This document shows positions 25,613-33,282 of a DNA stretch of 34,738 nucleotides, piece after piece; the first letter of the stretch is position 1, and each line of letters opens with the position of its first letter. A program made the position numbers and the translations under genes. The notes under the pieces were generated by a model. That model made no database searches. It was given only the letters and a program-made list of their open reading frames with translations, and had not been told where the DNA came from. The DNA lies in assembly GCA_902800305.1 (NCBI GenBank), contig CADCDP010000035.1, positions 1 to 34,738 on the forward strand, in the 5' to 3' direction. This stretch comes from an uncultured Bacteroidales bacterium (GTDB taxonomy: Bacteria > Bacteroidota > Bacteroidia > Bacteroidales > Bacteroidaceae).

Positions 25613-26632
25613 TTCAATTCCTTTCAGTTCCACTGTGAAGATAAGGGCAGAGTAAGGTTTGATTTCCTTACCTGTCTCGCGGTCGCCGTAGGCCAGCTGG
25701 TAGGGGATGTAAAGCTCCCACTTCGAGCCGACAGGCATCAGCAGCAGGGCTTCTGTCCAACCCTTGATGACCTGCGTCACGCCGAAGGTGGTAGGCTTGC
25801 CACGCTTGTAGCTGCTGTCGAACACAGTGCCGTCGATGAGCCTGCCCTCATAATCCACCGTCACTTTTTGGCTGGCCTTGGGCTTCTCACCAGTTCCCTC
25901 TGTGATGATTTTATACTGCAAGCCACTGGCCGTGCAGACAACACCAGGCTTCGTCTTGTTCTCTTCGAGGAACTTCTCGCCAGCCTCGCGGTTTTTGCCG
26001 TAAAGTTTCTCCTTGTTAGCTTCCTGACGTGCAGACAGTTGTGTCTGGAATGTGCGGCTTGCACTGTCTGGAGTGATTTCGCTCTGTCCCAGCAAGCCTG
26101 CCACGATACCGTTGGCCACGATGGCAGGACTGATGCTCTTGCCCTCTTCGCCAGCATAGTAGTCTTTAGTGAGCGACTGTGCCATGTTGAGAATCTGACC
26201 ACCAATCTGGCTACCAGCGTTATAAGCTGCCAGCTCCTTGTTCTCAGGGTCAACATTCGAACGGTTGATGATGCCCTCGGCAAATTTGTTCAAGAAATCT
26301 TTATCTACACCTAACTGCGATGTGGCATACTGCTCCAAACCGTTCGACTGCATCACACCGAAGATGTAAGCCAAAGAGTCGCCATCGCTGACGAGTGCGG
26401 GCTTCTCCAGTTTGAACTCTTCAGTCTTCTTACCCGTCTTTTGTGCTTCGATAAAAGCGGCGAGGTCGGCTTTCTGCTTCTCTTTGAATGCCTTCAAATC
26501 GGCGGCATCCTGCGCCTTCTTGACCTTTGCGGCTTCCTTGGCTGCCCAGATAGAATCCTTAGCCTCTGTCTGTGCGAAAGCAGCGCTTGCCATGGCAAAC
26601 GCTGCAATAGTAAGTATGAATGACTTTTTCAT
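25610..26632 (-). CDS. FKBP-type peptidyl-prolyl cis-trans isomerase, periplasmic
   Basis: 340 aa. Signal peptide residues 1-21 (MKKSFILTIAAFAMASAAFAQ). A charged helical stretch rich in KxQKAD follows (25-70), then an FKBP N-terminal dimerisation-type domain (about 75-215). The FKBP catalytic domain is at about 240-340: 'VTVDYEGRLIDGTVFDSSY', 'VIKGWTEALLLMPVGSKWE', 'IPYQLAYGDRETG'. It would assist folding of exported proteins. It starts directly at the stop codon of a second FKBP gene upstream, and its own stop codon is the first codon of repeat element 3. Confidence 0.93.
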   Translation of the reverse strand: MKKSFILTIAAFAMASAAFAQTEAKDSIWAAKEAAKVKKAQDAADLKAFKEKQKADLAAFIEAQKTGKKTEEFKLEKPALVSDGDSLAYIFGVMQSNGLEQYATSQLGVDKDFLNKFAEGIINRSNVDPENKELAAYNAGSQIGGQILNMAQSLTKDYYAGEEGKSISPAIVANGIVAGLLGQSEITPDSASRTFQTQLSARQEANKEKLYGKNREAGEKFLEENKTKPGVVCTASGLQYKIITEGTGEKPKASQKVTVDYEGRLIDGTVFDSSYKRGKPTTFGVTQVIKGWTEALLLMPVGSKWELYIPYQLAYGDRETGKEIKPYSALIFTVELKGIE

Positions 26633-27496
26633 TTACTTCAATACTTCAATCGTGAAAATGAGTGTAGAGAAAGGCTTGATTTGTCCCATGTTCTGAGAAC
26701 CGTAGCCCAGTTCTTGTGGAATGACCACTTCCCACTTTGAGCCAGCGGGCATCAGCTTCAGAGCCTCCACCCAACCTGGGATGACACGTGGCATAAGCAA
26801 ATCTACTGTGAAAGGCTGATTGCGCTCGTAGCTGCTATCGAAGACAGTACCGTCGATGAGCTTACCTTCGTAGTTCACCTTCACCTTCGAAGTGTCAGAA
26901 GGCAGCGCACCAGTACCCTCCACGAGCACCTTATACTGCAAGCCACTGGCTGTCACGTGCACACCTTCCTTCTTCTTGTTCTCAGCCAAGAACTTCTCGC
27001 CAGCCTTCTTGTTGTCGCCATATTGCTTCTCGAGAGCGGCTTGCTGAATCGGCTCAATCATCTTCTGGTATTCCTTGCCGGCCTCTTCTGCTGTCATCTT
27101 TCCTGTGCCTTTCAGACCATCTACAAGACCTGCGGCGATGAGTTTAGCATTGACAGTCTTCGTAGAGTCGTCGCCATACACTTGCTGACCCAGGCCCTTG
27201 GCCATCTGCTGCACCTGACGACCGATTTCCATACCTTTCAAATAGGCTTCCTTCTTGGGGTCAGCCTCGCTCACAGTACCTTTCTGCAAACCTTCAATAA
27301 ATTCGTCCATGTAGGTGGTGTCCACACCCAGTTGGTAACTCATGTACTGTTTCAGACCTTCTGACTGAGCCAGACCGAGGTCGTAAGCAAGTGTGTCAAC
27401 ACCGTCTTTCAGATTGGCACTTGCACCATTGTCGCAAGAAACCATAGTCATGGCAGTCATTGCCACAGCAGCTGCCATCGTAAAAATTTTCTTCAT
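26633..27496 (-). CDS. FKBP-type peptidyl-prolyl isomerase lipoprotein
   Basis: 287 aa. N-terminus MKKIFTMAAAVAMTAMTMVSC with the lipoprotein cysteine at residue 21. FKBP N-terminal domain (about 30-165) and catalytic domain (about 185-287: 'VKVNYEGKLIDGTVFDSSY', 'VIPGWVEALKLMPAGSKWE', 'IPQELGYGSQNMG'). Paralogue of the next gene, with the same domain plan and GTVFDSSY block, so the pair likely arose by tandem duplication. The two coding regions abut with no spacer. The promoter -7 box lies about 57 bp upstream. Lipidation suggests a membrane-anchored chaperone role. Confidence 0.93.
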   Translation of the reverse strand: MKKIFTMAAAVAMTAMTMVSCDNGASANLKDGVDTLAYDLGLAQSEGLKQYMSYQLGVDTTYMDEFIEGLQKGTVSEADPKKEAYLKGMEIGRQVQQMAKGLGQQVYGDDSTKTVNAKLIAAGLVDGLKGTGKMTAEEAGKEYQKMIEPIQQAALEKQYGDNKKAGEKFLAENKKKEGVHVTASGLQYKVLVEGTGALPSDTSKVKVNYEGKLIDGTVFDSSYERNQPFTVDLLMPRVIPGWVEALKLMPAGSKWEVVIPQELGYGSQNMGQIKPFSTLIFTIEVLK

Positions 27497-27552
27497 TGTT
27501 TTTAAAATTGTTATTTAGTTTTTAATTCTGTTAAAGACAACACAAAATCATG

Positions 27553-27560
27553 CAAAGTTA
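27553..27560 (-). promoter_or_regulatory. -7 box of the FKBP-DUF2723 operon
   Basis: Minus strand reads TAACTTTG, matching TAnnTTTG, about 57 bp upstream of the first FKBP start codon. Confidence 0.55.
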
Positions 27561-27666
27561 GCCTTTATTTTGCTGATACTCACACTTTGTCCCCACTTTT
27601 CTTACTTTTTTAAGGTTTTTTTGTACAGAAAAACGACTTTTGGAGTATTGTTTGTAAAGTTTAGAG

Positions 27667-27970
27667 GTTTCGGATGTTATTTTTACGCTTTGCGTGACGA
27701 AAGAAAAACAGGTAAAAACAAGAAAAAAAAATAAAAATAATTCAACTTTCGTATGTATCTTTTCACCACAGAGAAAACAGAGAGCACAGAGATGCACGGA
27801 GAATTATTTTTTCTTTTGAAAGGGAGAATACATGAGAAACCTAAAGGTTTTTCACAGAGCCATTCGGCGAAGAAGGTCGCGCAGCCTCTCTGCGTAAGAG
27901 CCTTTAGGCTCTGCTCCTCTGTGCTCTTGTGAAAACTCTGTGTTGAAAAGAATTCAGCAACATCCGAAAC
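27667..27970. repeat. Dispersed repeat with 12-bp inverted ends and CTCTGTG core
   Basis: GTTTCGGATGTT (27667-27678) and AACATCCGAAAC (27959-27970) form perfect 12-bp inverted ends around about 280 bp. The inside has CACAGAG / CTCTGTG words in opposite orientations near each end and a GAGCC-TTTAG-GCTC hairpin (about 27898-27911). No protein is credible. The right end resembles positions about 90-145 of this window. The flanks 27561-27666 and 27971-28034 are AT-rich and show nothing I can name. Confidence 0.6.
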
Positions 27971-28034
27971 TTGAATAAAAATAAGTCTTTCTTGCTTTTT
28001 GTTTTGTTTGACGAAGAACTTGTTTTTTCCTGTT

Positions 28035-28190
28035 CCTAAATTCCGCAGCACTTTAGTTTAACTTTCTTTATAAGTTCCTGAGCAACAAAAAGTTGCTCAG
28101 GATTTTACCATATCAGATTTTTCACTTACCTTAGTGTTGCAAATAAAAACAAGCAAAAATCATCAATGACATGGCAAAAGTAAATATAAA
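28035..28190 (+). mobile_element. IS1380-type left-end remnant
   Basis: Closely matches 33119-33300, the left end of the IS copy at the window end: CTAAATTCCGCAGCACTTTAG, then a hairpin, then the untranslated leader and the first seven transposase codons (ATG at 28171, giving MAKVNIK). It then breaks off into GH115-like sequence on the other strand. The hairpin arms CCTGAGCAAC (28077-28086) and GTTGCTCAGG (28092-28101) are perfect here; in the other copy this hairpin is interrupted by an insertion of about 30 bp. Confidence 0.8.
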
Positions 28191-28454
28191 AGGTTGCCCC
28201 ATGAGTTTCTTTAGGGATGTTGCCAATGCTATAGCAGGACGGATTGTCATAATTCGTTCCAAATCGTCTGCCAGCATCTGTGTGGCAATATTCACCACTT
28301 TATAATCACTCGCATCAATGCAAATCGTAGCCTTATCCAACGGGAACCAATTGGTATGGACTTTTTCTGAAACTTTAGGAAAGCCTGTCATGCCGTTACT
28401 ACGTATCGGTATCATGAAAAACAGACTACATAATAAAAAGATTGTTTTACTCAA
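28190..28454 (-). pseudogene. GH115-like N-terminal fragment, truncated by an IS end
   Basis: The frame opens with a signal peptide (MSKTIFLLCSLFFMIPIRSN). It continues 'WFPLDKATICIDASDYKVV', 'MLADDLERIMTIRPAIA' and 'SLKKLMGQPF', which resembles the N-terminal domain of GH115 alpha-glucuronidase-type proteins. Those are usually over 800 aa; here the frame runs into the IS left end after about 88 residues and stops at 28131, giving a 107-aa remnant with an artificial tail. The rest of the gene is absent from the window. Confidence 0.6.
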
Positions 28455-28478
28455 TTTTTACCATAATTTTACAATAAT

Positions 28479-28612
28479 CTAACCCATCACTTCATCGAGC
28501 ACCATCTTCAGTACGAAGCCGGTTGCAAAGCCAATGGTGCTAAGGTTGTAGTGTGACCGCTAGAGGCTTTGGGAATCAGTTCCTCAATCCTGTAAACAGG
28601 GATGTAAAACTG
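28479..28612 (-). pseudogene. ZIP-family metal transporter C-terminal fragment, frameshifted
   Basis: Minus-strand translation gives 'YIPVYRIEELIPKASSGH', then after a frame break near 28545 'YNLSTIGFATGFVLKMVLD' and 'EVMG' plus stop. The EELIPxAxSG and TIGFAxGFVLxMxLD blocks are characteristic of the last two helices of ZIP (ZupT-like) metal transporters. Only about 44 codons remain and the frame is broken, so it is dead. Confidence 0.6.
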
Positions 28613-28674
28613 CACTTACTGGCTGTGTTGACAATCAGTAACACCTTACCTTCAAACTGTGAGAAATCAATCTC
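28612..28674 (-). pseudogene. Glutathione peroxidase core fragment
   Basis: About 21 codons read 'EIDFSQFEGKVLLIVNTASK' and then C. The GKVLLIVNTASKC block is the active-site signature of the glutathione peroxidase family, ending at the catalytic cysteine. The match stops exactly there, where the ZIP-like fragment begins. A chimeric junction, not a gene. Confidence 0.6.
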
Positions 28675-28930
28675 ATTAGGTTCTTGAATCGGGTGCGAAC
28701 TCGTTTCCAAATTTCCAGATATAGCTACGCAGGCGTCTATGATACCATTGCTTCGTCTCTTGAAGGAACGACTTCATATCTTCCATGTAGTAATATTCTA
28801 TCCAACCATGGACATAATCCGTAAAACGTTGCTTCAGCCATAAGAAGCCTTTGCCATTATTACGCTTTGTGATGGATTTAAGTTCACGGACATACTTGTC
28901 CTTTCTCTTCCTTGTCTCAACAGAGAGGGG
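28668..28930 (-). pseudogene. Group II intron maturase/reverse transcriptase C-terminal fragment
   Basis: Minus-strand translation from just after the GH gene stop gives 'VRELKSITKRNNGKGFLWLK', 'QRFTDYVHGWIEYYYMEDMK' and 'QWYHRRLRSYIWK'. This is the typical maturase X-domain pattern, with HGWIEYY for the usual RGWxNYY and LRRRLR-IWK. One T is missing near 28710: the current frame ends in FGNEFAPDSRT plus stop, while the restored frame continues 'FWKRVRTRFKNLMRLI' as intact maturases do. No RT domain or intron RNA ends are seen, so it is a fragment with a frameshift. Confidence 0.75.
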
Positions 28931-31900
28931 TCAGCGTACTACTACTTTCTTGCCATCCACGATGTAAATGCCGCGCGGAAGCCCATATAAGGTTGTCGAG
29001 GATTGGGATTTTACTTGCTGGCCAGCCAAATTGTAGATTGCCTTGGAGTTGGAGCAGCTGTCTGTCTGCACAGCCTGTATAGCCTGCACGGCAGATGGCA
29101 GTTCTGCAAGGATAGATGACTGCTTAGTGGAGCGTGTTGAGATGAGGTAGGCCTTGTGTGCCGGATTCTTGAAGACAGCTCCATCTGTTGCAGTCCAGTT
29201 CCATTCCATCTGATGGTTTTCGTTCTCACATAAAGTGTAGTAGAATGTGCCACCGCGGGTCAGTTGGTCCTCGTCGGAGCCTCGGAGCTGGTTTCTGGAG
29301 TCCAGGCTTTTCTTCTTCGTAGTAGGTAGCATGGTATATCTCCCTGGTTGAGCACCAAGTACAACGGCTTGTCCTGCGGGCAGTACGGTACCAGCTGTCG
29401 TGTAGTGCTGGCTGACGTCAAAGCCTAGGCTCGTCTCGCGGAATGTGTAGGCCTCCATGCCTTCGGGCAGCAGGAAGCTCTGGTCGCTATAGTAGAAGGT
29501 GGTGTAGCCCGACTGTGGTATCTCCACAGTGACAAACGGCTGGCGGTATTTGATTTCGAAGCCTTGAAAATTGACCCATTGTGTGCTGCTGGAGATTGTT
29601 GCGGACAGAGTCATTTGGTGATTATCCACGATCACGTCTTTCAGTTCTGTCTGTGCCAAGTCGCTGGTTAACGTCTGTGCCGCACCGGCAGTCGTCTCGG
29701 CGGCTGTCATCATCACTTCGTTGTCTGCCACCGTCTGCCTCTCAACCACCATTCCCGTCACGGTGTTCGTGGCCTTGGCAGCCACAATAGGCGCCTTGTC
29801 TGTATTGTCGTTACGATAGAATGCGTGTAAAACAATGTCGTAGATGCCCAGCGGTAGGTCAGTTTGCGTTTGTGTGAGGGTGAACGGCTTGTGGAAAATC
29901 TCGATGTTGCCGTCCTTAATGGTAGTTGAAGCGGTTGTCCAGTCGGTCGTTGTCGCATTTCCAAGCATGTCAGCGTTGTCGAACAGGTCTGAAACGTCTA
30001 TGCTGCTAGTGAGACCTTCCGCTACGGCCACAATCAGTTTGCGAGTGGCCGCACGCAGTTCTGCCACCGTTGCATCGGCATTCAGGTAAACTTGGGCCGC
30101 AGCCTGGATGTCTGCGGCATAAACATCTTCTTTTCTTGAGTCGGCAATGGCTTGGTGGAGGGCAAAAAGCTTCTGCCTTTCCTTGTATTTAGCGTATGAC
30201 TGGGAGGAAATCTCTTTCGGCGCAATAAAAGCCCAGTGCGTGAAACCGCGTCCGTGGCGTGTGGTCAAGGGACCACCATAGGCATAGGACACGTCGAGGT
30301 AGTCCTTTTGTGCATCTGATATCAAGGCATACGTGCTACCAGCGGCTGTGGATGCCTCTTGGCACGTGAAAGTGGCTTCCTCAGCCGAACGGTCGCTCCA
30401 CACGTTACAGGCATCCGGGAGACATCCAATGTACACGTTGGACTTGTCCGCCATCGAGAGTCTGACTTTGCCTCCAGCCAATTTCGTGACTTTGACTCGG
30501 AATCGGTTGTCCAAGCTGCGGTCGCCTTTTGCCAGACGCTGTGCCACCGATTGGGTGTTCCAGCTCATTCCATAAGTGACGAAGGCGTCGGCATCCACGT
30601 TGTAGAGGTAGAGGACTTCTGTGGCGCTGATTTCCGCTAAGGACTTGGATGGCAGTACAGGCTTGGACCATGCATTCTCATCGCCGTGTGAAGATGTCTC
30701 GTCCATCACGGACTGGAGTTCTGCGGGACTCAGCGCATAGTTGTAGATGCGCAGGTCGTCAATTCGTCCATCCATAGACGGCACGCTCGCGTCTTGTCCA
30801 CGACCGATGTAGTTGCACACGGGCCGGATGTCTGCGAGTCTCACAGAGGACGCCGCGCCAGTTCCACTCGGCTCACCATCGAGATAGACCTTTGTCATGC
30901 TCTCGCCGATGGTCACGGCTACATGATGCCAGCCTCCGGGCAGCTTTCCGCCACTGATGGTCTGCATACGCTCGCCGTCTTGTAGCGTCAGCACGAGGTT
31001 TCCCCCTTGGTTCAGGGAGAGGACGGCTTGGCTTGTGTCGTTAGCAGCGAAGTCAAAGAGGCGGCAGTTCTCGGCCAAGTAGCCTGGATTATATATCCAT
31101 GCAGCGATGGATACTTGTGCCAGACATACAGCAGAGGGTGGGATGCGAATATCGTTCGCCGAGCTGCCATCATACTTCGCCACCAGTCCACGCTGTCCAC
31201 TCAGGGCCGCCTCCACGGGTTCCGATTTGTCGGAGCGGTTCTGGGAATAGTCCACACTTTGCAGGGCATAGTAGTAGATGGTGTTCTGGCGACAGTCGTT
31301 GTCGATGAAACAGGTATCCATGACTTGGCGTCCTATGACGTCGTATTCAATTGTTCCAGCCGCGTTCTTTTCACCACGGAGCACCATATACCCGTTGAAG
31401 TCCTTGTCCTGGGTGTTGGCTTCCCAGCTGAGTTCGATAGTGCTTATACCCGACTTAGCTTTCAGTCCCGACGGAACGGTGGGAGCTTCTTGTTCGCAGG
31501 GCGCATCGATGGGTAGGAGTTTCCACAGTTGGTGGTCGTCGGTAGCCTCGGCGCACAGGCGCACGGTGGCGTTGTTGGCCGAACTTCCACCAGCCACCTC
31601 AAGATAGAGTCCCGACTGGTAGTTGCGAATCTTGTAGTATCCGTCGCTGGCATACTCAAAGGTCCAGCGCTGGTTCTCTGCCTTTGTCACGGGATAGACG
31701 CTCACCGTGGCTCCGGGTTTCACTTGAAAGCCCGCAGTTTCCAGGTTCATGTTCTCATTGCGCAGGCTGTGGATATAGAACCCCGTGAGGTCGCCTCCGT
31801 TGTCCTTCAGAGCCTCCAGTGTCCATTGCTGGTAGGGGTAGTCCTTGTCTTCGTACTGGCCAACGGCTGCCGAATTGACTGTGGAGCCGGACAGGATTGT

Positions 31901-33094
31901 CAGCACCTTCTGGCTTTTCTTGTTGACTATGATGTAGTTGCTGCATGTCAGCGGACAGAGAGGCACGTCCTCGCCTTGGCATATCTGTATGCTGCGCTCG
32001 GCACTTTGCTGGTACTTGTCGCCGTAACGGTAACCGCCGGGCAGGAAGACAGGATAGGTGTAGGCGGGGCCATAGCCGTCGAAATACACAGCTTTGTCTG
32101 TACTTACCAGTTCATAAGTGCATGGTGAGGCCTGTCGCTCACTGGTTCCTGCAAATGCCTTGATGCGACCGTCGGGCATCCTATAGACAGCAGCCCCAGT
32201 CCATGCAGCACGATTCTCGGCATAGCCCAGACGCATCCCGCCAGTGCTGGTGGCCAGACAGAAGTCGCCTCGTGTAGGTCCTACCGTTCCCCACCAGATG
32301 CCATTCTCCAAACCGTATTGTGCGCCCACGATGCCTTCCATCACGTTGTGCAGCTCGTCGTTCGTAGCCACCTTGCCGTCGGCTTTCACAGTAGTATAGA
32401 AATCGGCATAGTGGTCGAAATCGCCGGCCAGCTGGTGCGTGTTCCCTTCATCGACGTATGGTTTCATGTGCTGATACCATTCCATGGCGCCATCGTTGTT
32501 GCAGGTGTTGCCGGCGCAGATGCGAATGCCGGCAAGTTCGGGATCTTCCTTCAGCAGTTTGGCCACAGCCTTGAAATCGTCCTTCGTTCCTTGATTGCTG
32601 GCAGTCACGTCCGGCTCGTTGAAGGGAGCGATAGAGACCACGTTCAGCCCGTAGTCTTGTACATATTTTACAGTTGCCTTGATGACCTTGTACCACTGTT
32701 CGGGGTGGTGGGTGAAGATGTCCACGTTAATGTCCACTGGGTCGCTGTTGAGTAGAATGCCCGCGGGCTTGCTCAGTGCGATATGCTGCAATCGCGACCG
32801 CAAAAACTTCTGCTGCCGTGCAGACAATGTGCCATCGGCATTAACAGGGTCCATCACCTGGAAGGAGACACGGCCGTAAGTGAGACGGTCGGCACCGATG
32901 AAATTGATGCCACGCAACACATTGCCCTCGTCATCCCAGGCTGTGTCCATGCCCCACTTGATGGGTGTCGGCTTTCCTGTATCCGAGACGCTGAACGGCA
33001 CTTTTACGATGTTGCTACAGCATGACTGCTGAGCTGACATCCTGCAACACAGCAGGAAAAGAATCATGAAGAGCGGAGATTTATTGTATGTCAT
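28931..33094 (-). CDS. Large secreted multidomain glycosidase-like protein (clan GH-A type, GH30/GH5-like)
   Basis: 1387 aa from MTYNKSPLFMILFLLCCRMS, a good signal peptide; the open frame extends 43 codons upstream only into the IS end. The N-terminal TIM-barrel-like part has 'NVVSIAPFNEPDV' (E near 160, likely acid/base) and 'NDELHNVMEGIVG' (E near 247, likely nucleophile). Next come a ricin-type beta-trefoil (about 385-530, repeats ending QQWTLE, NQRWTFE, HQLWKLL), a fibronectin III domain (about 535-635) and a LamG-like domain (about 640-795). A second trefoil-like region, helical and beta regions follow, with a 'LYGLPRGIYIVDGKKVVVR' tail. Substrate unknown. The IS left end lies about 25 bp upstream of the ATG, so its native promoter may be lost. 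Confidence 0.7.
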   Translation of the reverse strand: MTYNKSPLFMILFLLCCRMSAQQSCCSNIVKVPFSVSDTGKPTPIKWGMDTAWDDEGNVLRGINFIGADRLTYGRVSFQVMDPVNADGTLSARQQKFLRSRLQHIALSKPAGILLNSDPVDINVDIFTHHPEQWYKVIKATVKYVQDYGLNVVSIAPFNEPDVTASNQGTKDDFKAVAKLLKEDPELAGIRICAGNTCNNDGAMEWYQHMKPYVDEGNTHQLAGDFDHYADFYTTVKADGKVATNDELHNVMEGIVGAQYGLENGIWWGTVGPTRGDFCLATSTGGMRLGYAENRAAWTGAAVYRMPDGRIKAFAGTSERQASPCTYELVSTDKAVYFDGYGPAYTYPVFLPGGYRYGDKYQQSAERSIQICQGEDVPLCPLTCSNYIIVNKKSQKVLTILSGSTVNSAAVGQYEDKDYPYQQWTLEALKDNGGDLTGFYIHSLRNENMNLETAGFQVKPGATVSVYPVTKAENQRWTFEYASDGYYKIRNYQSGLYLEVAGGSSANNATVRLCAEATDDHQLWKLLPIDAPCEQEAPTVPSGLKAKSGISTIELSWEANTQDKDFNGYMVLRGEKNAAGTIEYDVIGRQVMDTCFIDNDCRQNTIYYYALQSVDYSQNRSDKSEPVEAALSGQRGLVAKYDGSSANDIRIPPSAVCLAQVSIAAWIYNPGYLAENCRLFDFAANDTSQAVLSLNQGGNLVLTLQDGERMQTISGGKLPGGWHHVAVTIGESMTKVYLDGEPSGTGAASSVRLADIRPVCNYIGRGQDASVPSMDGRIDDLRIYNYALSPAELQSVMDETSSHGDENAWSKPVLPSKSLAEISATEVLYLYNVDADAFVTYGMSWNTQSVAQRLAKGDRSLDNRFRVKVTKLAGGKVRLSMADKSNVYIGCLPDACNVWSDRSAEEATFTCQEASTAAGSTYALISDAQKDYLDVSYAYGGPLTTRHGRGFTHWAFIAPKEISSQSYAKYKERQKLFALHQAIADSRKEDVYAADIQAAAQVYLNADATVAELRAATRKLIVAVAEGLTSSIDVSDLFDNADMLGNATTTDWTTASTTIKDGNIEIFHKPFTLTQTQTDLPLGIYDIVLHAFYRNDNTDKAPIVAAKATNTVTGMVVERQTVADNEVMMTAAETTAGAAQTLTSDLAQTELKDVIVDNHQMTLSATISSSTQWVNFQGFEIKYRQPFVTVEIPQSGYTTFYYSDQSFLLPEGMEAYTFRETSLGFDVSQHYTTAGTVLPAGQAVVLGAQPGRYTMLPTTKKKSLDSRNQLRGSDEDQLTRGGTFYYTLCENENHQMEWNWTATDGAVFKNPAHKAYLISTRSTKQSSILAELPSAVQAIQAVQTDSCSNSKAIYNLAGQQVKSQSSTTLYGLPRGIYIVDGKKVVVR

Positions 33095-33282
33095 ATTTGA
33101 ATATGTTTTTTGTTTACCCCAAATTCCGCAGCACTTTAGTTTAACTTTGTTTATAAGTTCCTGAGCAACAAAAAGTTCTTGCTGTGACAAGCGGCAGAGC
33201 CGAGCGGCCCAGGATTTTGTCATGTCAGATTTTTCACTTACCTTAGTGCTGCAAAATCAAGACAAGCAAAATCATCAATGAC

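Noticed and set aside
27558..28051. Short minus-strand frames of 79 and 122 aa
   Set aside because: Low-complexity, AT-rich, and they run through the dispersed repeat; no family resemblance.
28131..28190. Tail of the 107-aa frame as real protein
   Set aside because: These residues are the antisense of the IS left end, so the tail is an artefact of truncation.
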